Shown here piece by piece: positions 7,967-15,736 of a stretch of 64,000 bases of DNA. Both the position numbers and the translations under genes were made by a program. The stretch comes from Bacillota bacterium. GTDB lineage: Bacteria > Bacillota > Clostridia > Christensenellales > JAEXRW01. Position 1 is the stretch's first letter. Each line of letters opens with the position of its first letter. Under the pieces are notes generated by a model. The model was not told where the DNA came from and searched no databases. It worked only from the letters and a program-made list of their open reading frames with translations. The stretch spans positions 1 through 64,000 of the forward strand of contig JAEXRW010000028.1 in NCBI GenBank assembly GCA_023454175.1. Reading direction: 5' to 3'.

Positions 7967-8848
7967 ATGAACGCCAACACCATCACGATCGAGGGGAAAG
8001 AGGTATGCATCACGAGGCCGGAGAAAATGCTTTTCCCGGCCATCGGGGCGAGCAAGAGCGACCTGATCGAGTATTATATCCGGATGGCGCGGTACATCCT
8101 GCCGTGGCTGCACAACCGGCCTTTCTCGATGGAATCCTTCCCGGATGGCGTTGAGGGCAAACACTTTTACCAGAAGCAGCGGCCGGAAGACGCGCCGGAG
8201 TGGCTGGAAGGAATCACACTGCCCTCGGAGAAGCGGGGGCACCTGGACTGGTGCTTTGTGAACGACACAGCGAGCCTGGTTTATATGGCGAACCGGGCGA
8301 ATATCCAGACACACGCGTGGTTCTCCCGTGCGCCGAGGCTGGACGAGCCCGACATCGCGGTATTTGACCTGGACCCTTCCGGGAACACGGGGTATGCCGA
8401 CGCGGTGGAGGCGGCGCGGCTGATCAAGATCATCCTCGATGAGATGAAGGTGACGGCTTTTCCCAAGACTTCGGGCGCGACGGGCGTGCATATCGTGATC
8501 CCCATCGAACCGACGCCCTTTGAGAAGGTGCGGGAGTACCTGGGGAAGGTGTGCAGGATGGTGGAGAAGGCGCACCCGGACCGCTTCACCACCGAACGGA
8601 CCATCAGCAAACGTGGGGACAAGGTGTACCTGGACGCGGTACAGAATGCCCGGGCCAAGACGATCCCCTCGCCCTACAGCGTGCGGGCCACGGCGACCGC
8701 CACGGTATCCACACCCGTGACGTGGGACGAGCTGCTCATCCAGGGGGTACGGCCCGAGATGTTCACCATTCGTAATATCGAGGAGCGGGTGAAGCGGATC
8801 GGCGACCTTTTCGCGCCGGTGTACCAGATGAGGCAAAAAATCAGTTGA
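7967..8848 (+). CDS. ligD: LigD-type primase-polymerase (PolDom, stand-alone)
   Basis: This is a 293-residue protein matching the polymerase domain of LigD, an archaeo-eukaryotic-primase-fold enzyme. It adds nucleotides, usually ribonucleotides, at broken ends during end joining. The catalytic pieces are clear: FDLDP (Asp134, Asp136), SGATGVH (Ser169-His175) and VYLDAVQNARAKT (Asp223), followed by IPSPYSVRA. The ATG at 7967 has GGGAGGG upstream. With the ligase gene just upstream it forms a split LigD. No phosphoesterase domain is present in either gene, which is common outside actinobacteria and proteobacteria. Confidence 0.92.
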   Translation: MNANTITIEGKEVCITRPEKMLFPAIGASKSDLIEYYIRMARYILPWLHNRPFSMESFPDGVEGKHFYQKQRPEDAPEWLEGITLPSEKRGHLDWCFVNDTASLVYMANRANIQTHAWFSRAPRLDEPDIAVFDLDPSGNTGYADAVEAARLIKIILDEMKVTAFPKTSGATGVHIVIPIEPTPFEKVREYLGKVCRMVEKAHPDRFTTERTISKRGDKVYLDAVQNARAKTIPSPYSVRATATATVSTPVTWDELLIQGVRPEMFTIRNIEERVKRIGDLFAPVYQMRQKIS

Positions 8849-8950
8849 GAGTTGAAAGTTGAGAGTTGAGAGTTGCGGTATGCAAAGGGATCACTCCTTC
8901 AGCCTCCTTCGTCGGCAGCTCCCTCATCTGAGGGAGCCAAGATGGCTCTG
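8840..8950. repeat. Dispersed intergenic mosaic repeat, copy 4
   Basis: Four heptads of the type AGTTGAGAGTTGAAAG follow the polymerase stop codon. Then come GCGGTATGCAAAGGGATCAC and CAGCTCCCTCATCTGAGGGA, the latter an 8-base-arm hairpin. It is the same family as copies 1-3 and is non-coding. Confidence 0.65.
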
Positions 8951-9017
8951 TACTAGTTCATTCATATTCTAATATCCGAAGATTCGTGATGTACAGTTAG
9001 AATATATAACAAATACA

Positions 9018-9899
9018 TCAATAGATATCCGCTGCATCTTTGGGAAGGGTGCGGATGCGGCGAAGATAAGCCAGGCAGTTCTGAGCCTCCACGTTATTAT
9101 ATATTAACCCTAGATCTGTGCCGACCTGCTGTGCTGTTTCATCAAACAGGTCCGCCATGGTGAAGACGGAATCCCAGATATCCGGCACATCGGCACGGGG
9201 GTATGTGAGGAGGTATTTGCTCCAATCTGCCCCCGAAAGGTACCGGGGCAGGTATTTGCCGCTTTTGCCCATACCGCAGGAGAAGTCTGTCAGCTTCCCG
9301 GCATACCAGGTGAGCATCTTGAGGAGCTGCGGCCGCACCAGGGTTTCCAAAGCGTCCATCGCATAGGTGATCTCCTCACGCCAGAGCCCTTTCGCAACGT
9401 AGAGGATGACCCACCAGAATTCATTGCAGCAGCAGAAGAACAGGTCCTGCGAGGGCCTTTGTACTAAATGGCGTTTGTCCGAGCTTTCGGGGAGCGGGGG
9501 CAGGGCATGGTCCTTATCCAGCAGGACAACGGTGCAACTGTCTTCATGCAGGTGCGCCAAAGCATATTCCCTTTCCCGGATGTGGAGGTCGATCCGGTTC
9601 CCGTCGGTGAACTGCATGAGATAACCATAATCCTTATCGAAGTCATACGGATGGCCGAGGAGCTTGTCCATCTCATCGGGCAGTTGGAGGATGAACCTCT
9701 CCCCGAACACGTCGATCCACCCCGGATCCCGGATAAACGAGGCCGTCCCGGTGACCATATATACGACGTCATAATCCTGAAAGATATCCTTCGGGACGTT
9801 CTTATCGGCCCTAGAACCATTCAGCAGTACGGCGCGTATGCGTTCATCCTCGCGGGCGACGTCCAGGATCAGGGCGAACATCTCAGTTTCGCTGCGCAT
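9018..9899 (-). CDS. Aminoglycoside 6-adenylyltransferase-like nucleotidyltransferase (ANT(6) family)
   Basis: This is a protein of about 293 residues that aligns over its whole length with ANT(6)/AadE streptomycin adenylyltransferases. It has the opening MRSETEMFALIL, the nucleotidyltransferase motif LLNGSRADKN with IFQDYDVVY, then DGNRIDLHI, and the family-specific CCNEFWWVILYVAKGLWR. Enzymes of this family transfer AMP from ATP to streptomycin. Chromosomal relatives are often untested, so resistance is an inference. ATG at 9899 is chosen because GGAGGT precedes it; the ATG at 9911 overlaps that site. The gene is divergent from the methyltransferase at 10074, with 174 bases between them. 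Confidence 0.85.
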   Translation of the reverse strand: MRSETEMFALILDVAREDERIRAVLLNGSRADKNVPKDIFQDYDVVYMVTGTASFIRDPGWIDVFGERFILQLPDEMDKLLGHPYDFDKDYGYLMQFTDGNRIDLHIREREYALAHLHEDSCTVVLLDKDHALPPLPESSDKRHLVQRPSQDLFFCCCNEFWWVILYVAKGLWREEITYAMDALETLVRPQLLKMLTWYAGKLTDFSCGMGKSGKYLPRYLSGADWSKYLLTYPRADVPDIWDSVFTMADLFDETAQQVGTDLGLIYNNVEAQNCLAYLRRIRTLPKDAADIY

Positions 9900-10073
9900 G
9901 ACTACCTCCATAAGCGATTATTGAAGAAGAGCACATACATTCATTGTACATCCTACAGGACAAATGTAAAATATATCCGGGAGCATTCGCTTTTTAAAGG
10001 CGCATTGCACGTATTTGAAACAGGGCATGAAGGAATAAATAATGCCATCCCAAACATATGGGAGGGTCAAACC

Positions 10074-10658
10074 ATGGACAAACAGGAACTGGAGGCATGC
10101 CTTTCGACGCTGGACAGGGGCGATTTCATCGAGCGGAAATACAGGGAATATGCCGTCATCGACGCGCCGCTGCGAATCGGACACGGGCAGACCATCTCGC
10201 AGCCGAGCCTGGTAAAGTACATGACGGAGCTGCTGAACCCCGAAAAGGATTCACGGGTACTGGAGGTGGGGACGGGGAGCGGATACCAGACGGCCATCCT
10301 AGCCTGCCTGTGCGATGCGGTCTACACCATCGAACGGATCGAGGAACTTTCCAAAACCGCGGAGAAGCGGCTGGCCGATATGGGATACCGCAATATCCAT
10401 TTCTTCATACGGGACGGGAGCAAGGGACTGGCGGAACACGCGCCCTATGACCGGATCATGGTGACGGCGGCGGGGGGGAGCATCCCGAAGGAATTGCTGG
10501 AGCAACTGAAGCCGGGCGGGAGGATGGTGATACCGGCGGGGCCGCGGGAGGTGCAGGACCTGTACCTCGTGACGAAGGACGGGGATGGGAGCATCCACAG
10601 GGAAGTCGTGGAGAAGGTACGCTTTGTGGAGCTGAAGGGAGAATACGGATTTAATTAA
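10074..10658 (+). CDS. pcm: Protein-L-isoaspartate O-methyltransferase family protein
   Basis: This is a 194-residue class I SAM-dependent methyltransferase. It has the PCMT signatures ISQPSLVKYM just before the fold (residues 41-50), VLEVGTGSGYQTA (motif I, residues 62-74), then YDRIMVTAAGGSIPKELLEQ and LKPGGRMVIPAG. Pcm enzymes repair isoaspartyl residues in aged proteins. The open frame extends far upstream across the divergent gene, but the true start is the ATG at 10074, with GGGAGGG eight bases before it. This is a single gene, followed by a dispersed repeat. Confidence 0.9.
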   Translation: MDKQELEACLSTLDRGDFIERKYREYAVIDAPLRIGHGQTISQPSLVKYMTELLNPEKDSRVLEVGTGSGYQTAILACLCDAVYTIERIEELSKTAEKRLADMGYRNIHFFIRDGSKGLAEHAPYDRIMVTAAGGSIPKELLEQLKPGGRMVIPAGPREVQDLYLVTKDGDGSIHREVVEKVRFVELKGEYGFN

Positions 10659-10790
10659 TAATTAATAGTTAATAATGAAGAATTTTGGTGAGCCCTTCGG
10701 GGGTGAATGCAATTGCCTTTCCGGGGCTAACTAGTTGACAGTTAATAGTTTCGGAATGCCGGGGGACAAGGGTTACCTTCCATTGAGCGA
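10656..10790. repeat. Dispersed intergenic mosaic repeat, copy 5
   Basis: The sequence has TTAATAATTAATAGTTAATAATG-like heptads (shortened), then GGTGAGCCCTTCGGGGGTGA, and a second start of the heptad run near 10730 (AGTTGACAGTTAATAGTT) followed by CGGAATGCCGGGGG. Two partial copies appear to be nested. Non-coding. Confidence 0.55.
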
Positions 10791-10854
10791 GCATAAAAAC
10801 TGAGGGGATTTCCCATCATGTATCACCGTTTAATGCCCGTTACCTTATGATTCT

Positions 10855-10862
10855 GATATAAT
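10855..10862 (+). promoter_or_regulatory. Extended -10 promoter element for the lipoprotein gene
   Basis: TGATATAAT (extended -10) lies about 60 bases before the ATG at 10923. No good -35 hexamer is seen, which fits an extended -10 promoter. Confidence 0.4.
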
Positions 10863-10922
10863 GTGAATAAGTCTTTATTATCCATATCTGCATTTACAGG
10901 GGAACCAAGCAAGGAGACCATC

Positions 10923-11900
10923 ATGATTAAGAAAACGGTATCCCGTATAGCTGCCTGTCTTATGATAATATTGCTTGGTGTATTGCTTTTAGGATGTCCA
11001 GCCACACCAAGTTCAGACTATAATTATGTATTTGAGAGTACTCTTCAAAATGAGTACGGGATAGACTTTGACAAGACGAATCGGCGAACAGTCAAAATAA
11101 CGTACAGAATACCGGACGGAACCGAAAAGACTGCTATATTCCAACTGGATGGATATAACGCCAAGAAAAAAGTCGGATATAAACTAGTCACTTTGAAAGA
11201 TAAAACACAGTGGGAAAAAGACCGTGCCAATGGCAACCTGAATGCGCCAGATCTCAGTGACATCAAACTGATCCAGGAAGCAGCTGCAAGAAATGCATCC
11301 CACATTTTCTTTATAAGTATTTATAGTTATCAAAACGACACCGGTTACGATCAAATCATCGATGACCAAGGCAAAGTGAACGGTGATGCCAGAACGATAC
11401 TTCAAACCCCGGAAATCAAGCAATGGATTGAGGATGGGCTTTACAGCGGAGAATGGGTGAAAGATGGTATAGAACAGTATTGGGCGAAAGATTACCAGTT
11501 TGGAAAGATAAATTTCAAACATGATGATTTAAGAAATGTCATCATTGGGTATGGAGACAACCAGAAAGCAGTTTTCCGACTGGATGGATATGACCCTGAA
11601 AAGCAAATCGGTTATAAATTTGTCACTGCTGCCGATGAGAAGCGCTGGGAAGAACAAAGAAAAAGCGGAGATATTAACGCACCCTATCTTAGTGAAAGTG
11701 AACAAATAAGGACTGCTGCCTTATGGTATGATTTCCCGATCATCTTTATATATGCAAAGGACTATTGGAAGTCGAACATTATCGGAATAATAAGCAGTTC
11801 CCAAGTCATGGTTTATAAAGATAGAGCTTATGAGACCGATACCAGAAGGCGCCTGAGGGAATGGTATGATGAACACGGCTTCAAAATGTTCCGTGAATGA
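10923..11900 (+). CDS. Lipoprotein with internally duplicated domain, function unknown
   Basis: This is a 325-residue lipoprotein. The signal peptide ends in the lipobox LLLGC, so the protein is probably tethered to the outer face of the membrane. The mature part consists of two copies of one unit. The first has FQLDGYNAKKKVGYKLVT with WEKDRANGNLNAPDLSD; the second has FRLDGYDPEKQIGYKFVT with WEEQRKSGDINAPYLSE. Each is followed by a hydrophobic HIFFISIY or PIIFIYAKDY strand. No family was recognised. The start is the ATG at 10923, with AAGGAG upstream. The duplication suggests a two-lobed binding protein, but no ligand is indicated. Confidence 0.75.
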   Translation: MIKKTVSRIAACLMIILLGVLLLGCPATPSSDYNYVFESTLQNEYGIDFDKTNRRTVKITYRIPDGTEKTAIFQLDGYNAKKKVGYKLVTLKDKTQWEKDRANGNLNAPDLSDIKLIQEAAARNASHIFFISIYSYQNDTGYDQIIDDQGKVNGDARTILQTPEIKQWIEDGLYSGEWVKDGIEQYWAKDYQFGKINFKHDDLRNVIIGYGDNQKAVFRLDGYDPEKQIGYKFVTAADEKRWEEQRKSGDINAPYLSESEQIRTAALWYDFPIIFIYAKDYWKSNIIGIISSSQVMVYKDRAYETDTRRRLREWYDEHGFKMFRE

Positions 11901-11969
11901 TGGAATACAACAAACAATTCAGTAAAATGCAGAACGAACATATCCAGCAACTCTCGTGAGGTAAAAACG

Positions 11970-12944
11970 ATGAAGACGTTCCAAAAAGAGATATCTATCG
12001 GACTGGTCCTTTTGTGCCTGATCGCGCTGACGGCCTGCACCGCAAGCCCGCAGGCCAGCCCCGCTCCATCGGACCTACCGCCCGCGAATACGGCTACGAC
12101 CATCCAACCATCACCGCCACAGCCGACGCCTGCACAGCCGACGCAGGCACAGCCTGCGCCGGCTGGGGAGAAATACTCCGTGGACGCGCAAAACGGGAAA
12201 TGGAGTTACAGCTGCGATGATTACTCCATCGACATTACCAAGATCCAAAGCGATAAACTGAAACTGACATACTTCCTGGCGGACATAAAGATCAGCAACT
12301 TTGACGTGATCCAGTCGGGATTCTCCAGCAGGGCGCACCCGGGGTATTCACCGGGGAACCCGACCAAAACCGCAGCAAATTACAACGCGGTCTACGCGCA
12401 GAACGGGGACTGGTTTTACCACCCGGCGAACAAGCAGGGGATGTGCATCCGCAACGGGATCACCTTTTATGACAAGGAACAGCAGGCCGACACACTGGCA
12501 TTCCTGCCGGACCTGACCATCCAAATCTACCGCCCGGGAGAAACGACCGTACTGGACCTATTAAAATCCGGGGTAAAGGATACGATCTCCTTCGGGCCGA
12601 TGCTGGTGCGGGACGGGAAGGTGAACGAGGACCTGCCCAAATCCCACATCTACGACCCGTACGCGCGGAGCGGATTCGGCATGACTACCAAGAGCCATTT
12701 TATCGGGATCGTGACGGAAGGCTTCGGCGTGGACGACAGCCGGGGGATCACGCTGGACGAATTCGCCCAGCTATTCCTCTCCCACGGGTGCAATACCGCC
12801 TACAACCTGGACGGGGGGCCATCGGCGGCGATGATCTTCATGGGGAAGATGCTGAACAGGCACAGGCTGAGCAACGGAAAGACGTACACGGCCGTGCCGG
12901 ACATCCTCATCATCGGCACAACGCCGAGCGTGAAAGGGAATTGA
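11970..12944 (+). CDS. Lipoprotein with phosphodiester glycosidase (NAGPA) domain
   Basis: This is a 324-residue protein with a lipobox (LTAC) at about residue 23, a Pro/Thr/Gln-rich linker (to about residue 65) and a C-terminal phosphodiester glycosidase domain. The strongest signature is YNLDGGPSAAMIFMGKMLN near residue 275, preceded by TEGFGVDDSRGITLDEFAQL, which is the NAGPA/DUF2233 hallmark. Characterised relatives cleave GlcNAc-1-phosphodiesters. Bacterial secreted forms are thought to act on wall polymers or exopolysaccharide, which is inferred here. It follows the lipoprotein gene by 69 bases and may be co-transcribed with it. Confidence 0.85.
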   Translation: MKTFQKEISIGLVLLCLIALTACTASPQASPAPSDLPPANTATTIQPSPPQPTPAQPTQAQPAPAGEKYSVDAQNGKWSYSCDDYSIDITKIQSDKLKLTYFLADIKISNFDVIQSGFSSRAHPGYSPGNPTKTAANYNAVYAQNGDWFYHPANKQGMCIRNGITFYDKEQQADTLAFLPDLTIQIYRPGETTVLDLLKSGVKDTISFGPMLVRDGKVNEDLPKSHIYDPYARSGFGMTTKSHFIGIVTEGFGVDDSRGITLDEFAQLFLSHGCNTAYNLDGGPSAAMIFMGKMLNRHRLSNGKTYTAVPDILIIGTTPSVKGN

Positions 12945-12979
12945 AATACATATAATGCACTCATACATTGAGGCTAGAT

Positions 12980-13387
12980 ATGAAAAACAGCACATGGAAT
13001 TGGTATGGTGTAAAAATCATAAAACAAATAATAGTTGAAGGTGAGCCTGACGAGACATTGCTTGACGAATTTTATGAGGATGATGGCAAGCAGTGGTTTG
13101 AAGAATCCTTAATACTCGTTCGCGCACAATCTTTTGAACATGCCTATAAGATTGCTGAAATAAAGGCCAGGAAAGACAATGATTTTTATCCCAATAAATA
13201 CGGGCAACAAGTGGCCTGGAAGTTTGTTGAAGCTGTTGATTGTTTTTTAATACTCGACGAATTAAAATCTGGAGCAGAAGTATATTCATGTTTTCATACC
13301 ACAGCAAAAGATAGAACAGCAGAAGATTTCTTAAACTTATGGTTTAATAACTCAGAGGAAGGTTGTCATAAAGCGAGACATCTGTGA
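12980..13387 (+). CDS. DUF4288-like small cytoplasmic protein
   Basis: This is a 135-residue acidic protein. It contains WYGVKIIKQIIVEGEP, then FEESLILVRAQSFEHAYKIA, a pattern typical of DUF4288 proteins: a short beta-strand opening and a conserved ES(L/I)xLxxAxSxExA motif. The function of the family is unknown, though members often sit near toxin-immunity loci. The ATG at 12980 follows TTGAGG; the in-frame TTG at 12968 is less likely. The AT content is higher than in the genes on either side, which hints at separate ancestry. Confidence 0.6.
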   Translation: MKNSTWNWYGVKIIKQIIVEGEPDETLLDEFYEDDGKQWFEESLILVRAQSFEHAYKIAEIKARKDNDFYPNKYGQQVAWKFVEAVDCFLILDELKSGAEVYSCFHTTAKDRTAEDFLNLWFNNSEEGCHKARHL

Positions 13388-13483
13388 AACAAGAATATCA
13401 AAATAAAATATTGTTAACAGGTTCAACACCTCTTGCTGGGCAAAATAATGAAGTCCATGGTGAATGCAGGAGGTGTTGTTTAT

Positions 13484-14044
13484 TTGCGGAGAGCCAAATG
13501 GATCGCCTTGATCGTGACAGTCTTTTTGTTCGGGACGACGGCTACGGCGTTTGCCGACGGCAACATGTCCACGATCGAACAAAAATGGCTGGACTTTCAG
13601 CGCGCGGTGATGGAGCAGCAGGTGAAGGACGGGAGCCTGAGCCAAGAGCAGGCATCCGGTTATCTGACGAACCTGGAAAAATGCCTGAACGAGAGCAAGG
13701 AAGACGTGGTCTACAAGCTCTTCAAGGACAGGCTCCAGAAGGACGGCCGGGAGCATGGAAAGCGCGGCGCTGAAACGTATGCGAAGCTGACGAACCGCAG
13801 CATAGAAGATGTGCTGAAACTGTGCAAAAGCGGCAACATAACGGTGTGGCAGCTGGCTCAGAAAGAGGGCAAGCTGGACGTACTGAAGGACGCCGTGATG
13901 AAGGACAAGACCGCAAAGCTGGACAAGCTGGTCAAGGAAGGGCGCATCACCAGCCAGCAGCGGGATGAGATGCTGAAGCGGATGAAGGAATGGATGGACA
14001 ACAACGCCACGAAGGACAACGGAGGGGCGTGCCCAAGGGACTGA
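13484..14044 (+). CDS. Secreted DUF2680-like helical protein
   Basis: This is a protein of about 186 residues with a signal peptide (KWIALIVTVFLFGTTATAFA) and a charged, helical mature part. The segment YAKLTNRSIEDVLKLCKSGN with ITVWQLAQKEGKLDVLK is the motif seen in DUF2680 proteins of Firmicutes. It is followed by a SQQRDEMLKRMKEWM helix. The start is a TTG at 13484 with AGGAGG ten bases before it; the open frame begins 51 bases earlier. The function is unknown. Its stop codon lies inside the first of three small hairpins. Confidence 0.65.
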   Translation: MRRAKWIALIVTVFLFGTTATAFADGNMSTIEQKWLDFQRAVMEQQVKDGSLSQEQASGYLTNLEKCLNESKEDVVYKLFKDRLQKDGREHGKRGAETYAKLTNRSIEDVLKLCKSGNITVWQLAQKEGKLDVLKDAVMKDKTAKLDKLVKEGRITSQQRDEMLKRMKEWMDNNATKDNGGACPRD

Positions 14045-14083
14045 AGTCCCTCGGGATTAAAATCCCTTGGAGCTAAAGCTCCT
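14036..14083. repeat. Three consecutive mini-hairpins
   Basis: Three short palindromes follow one another with two or three bases between: AGGGACTGAAGTCCCT, GGGATTAAAATCCC and GGAGCTAAAGCTCC. They overlap the stop codon of the gene upstream. The regular spacing suggests a repeat element or an RNA structure rather than chance. The rest of the gap (14084-14413) contains one further hairpin and no gene. Confidence 0.6.
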
Positions 14084-14164
14084 TTGGAGTTTAACGACTT
14101 TGGGACAATAGGATCGGTTGGTTTGAACGAGGACAGACACTAAAACGAGATTCACCATGCGGCA

Positions 14165-14190
14165 GGGGGGAGCGGAAAACCGCTCCTTTC
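14165..14190 (+). terminator. Possible intrinsic terminator
   Basis: GGAGCGG and CCGCTCC arms enclose AAAA and are followed by TTTCC. The T-run is short, so this is a moderate call. Confidence 0.4.
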
Positions 14191-14413
14191 CATTGGGTCA
14201 AACGCGCTTCTCAGTCCGAACTGCAAATGCCAAAAAACCGGATAAATGGGCTGCGAGGAATGTAAAACACTGCGGAATGCCCTGACGGGCATTAATGTTG
14301 GTCCCAACCATGCAAAGAATCAATACTCCCTGATTGAAGAATGACTGCAACACATATATAATCAATATATACCTCCATTACCACACTGTGTTAATCACAG
14401 CCTGATTGAGGAA

Positions 14414-15610
14414 ATGAACGAACAGCAAACGCAAAAGAACCGAAATATACCCATGGACTATTTCAAGGCGTTCCTGACGGTGCTGGTGGTACTGCACCAC
14501 AGCATTTTGTCCTTCACGGTGAACGCGAAAGCGGGCATCCCCATCGCGGACAGGGCGAGCTTCATGGGATATGATTTCCTGGTCGGGCTGAATGACAACT
14601 TCTTTATGTTCGCCTTTTTCTTCGTGTCGGGGTATTTCATCTGGAGGAGCATTCAGAAAAAAGGCGCGGGACGCTGGACGGCGGAACGGGCCAGACGTCT
14701 GGGGATACCCTTTGGCATAGGGATCCTGACGGTAAACCTCATCACCTACTTTTTAGGCGCGCTGGTCCGGATGCGGCAAACCGGCGCGACCCCGGAGGGC
14801 CGTGACCTGTGGGCGATCTTCATGCAGGGCATCGGCCAGCACGGCTACCATCTGTGGTTTTTATGGCTGCTGCTGGTATTCAGCCTGGTCATAGCTGTCA
14901 TCGTGCGGGCAATGCCAAATCCCACCCGGCCGCCGGCGGACAGCCGATTTTACCGCAGTGCGTGGGTATTCCTGCCCTGCTTTTTAGGGTTATCCCTGGT
15001 ATGCTACGCCCCCATGGTCACCTTATTCGGCACAGCCTTCGTGGGATTCGGGGCGGCTGACCTGCAAATATCGCGCCTGCTGATCTATTTCCTATTCTTT
15101 TTCACCGGGTACCTTTTTGGGAAGCGCGAGCCGGGAAAAACGCTGCTGGCGAAGGAAAGCCGCTTCACAAAGGCATGGTGGGCCATGCTGCTGGCGGGGC
15201 TGGCTTCCTACGGGGCGATCTACTACTTTTACATCCTGGGGGCGATACCCCAAAGAAACCCATGGCTCGGCTACGTATTTCCCTTCCTCTCCGTATTCGC
15301 GGCAGTTTTCCTGACATTCGGTTTACTGAGCGCCTTCAACCTGTATGTGAGGAAGCCCAACAAGGCGGCGGACAGCCTGGCCAAGAATGCTTTTTCCATC
15401 TACTTCATCCATTACGTGATCGTCACGGGCATGCTGTATGTACTGTATGATGCTGAACTGCCGGGGGTGTGGAAGGGCATCATCGTATTCGCAGCGGCCC
15501 TCCCTATTTCCTGGCTGCTGGCGGCGCTGTGGGCAAGGATCATAAAAACCATCCGGAAAAAGAAAAGCATACCTGACGGCCCAGAGGCCCACGCGCAACA
15601 GCAATTGTAA
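14414..15610 (+). CDS. Acyltransferase 3 family membrane protein
   Basis: This is a 398-residue integral membrane protein with about ten hydrophobic helices. The N-terminus (MDYFKAFLTVLVVLHHSILS, residues 14-33) carries the conserved R/D-x-K/A...VxxHH motif of acyltransferase 3 (OafA/YrhL-like) proteins, in which a histidine is needed for transfer. GHYHLWFLWLLL-like sequence near residue 140 is the second conserved stretch. Such enzymes move acetyl or succinyl groups to surface glycans. The acceptor is unknown here. GAGGA lies close to the ATG. The gene stands alone. Confidence 0.85.
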   Translation: MNEQQTQKNRNIPMDYFKAFLTVLVVLHHSILSFTVNAKAGIPIADRASFMGYDFLVGLNDNFFMFAFFFVSGYFIWRSIQKKGAGRWTAERARRLGIPFGIGILTVNLITYFLGALVRMRQTGATPEGRDLWAIFMQGIGQHGYHLWFLWLLLVFSLVIAVIVRAMPNPTRPPADSRFYRSAWVFLPCFLGLSLVCYAPMVTLFGTAFVGFGAADLQISRLLIYFLFFFTGYLFGKREPGKTLLAKESRFTKAWWAMLLAGLASYGAIYYFYILGAIPQRNPWLGYVFPFLSVFAAVFLTFGLLSAFNLYVRKPNKAADSLAKNAFSIYFIHYVIVTGMLYVLYDAELPGVWKGIIVFAAALPISWLLAALWARIIKTIRKKKSIPDGPEAHAQQQL

Positions 15611-15636
15611 AATTTACCGGATACGGCACAGCACGA

Positions 15637-15666
15637 TTGTAGAAGCAACAGTGTATGTGATAAAAT
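15637..15666 (+). promoter_or_regulatory. Sigma-A-like promoter of the 15.7-kb surface protein gene
   Basis: TTGTAG, an 18-base spacer and TAAAAT lie about 70 bases before the start codon. The -10 context GATAAAATAT is shared with the promoters at 21758 and 56348. Confidence 0.45.
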
Positions 15667-15736
15667 ATAACAGGCAAAAATTACTTGACACAAGACGCGT
15701 GACATCTCCCCTATCAAACATTTGGAGATGGATTCC

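Noticed and set aside
9468..10073. Upstream extension of the Pcm gene
   Set aside because: The frame is open through the divergent ANT(6)-like gene by chance; the ATG at 10074 has a GGGAGGG site and gives the standard family length.
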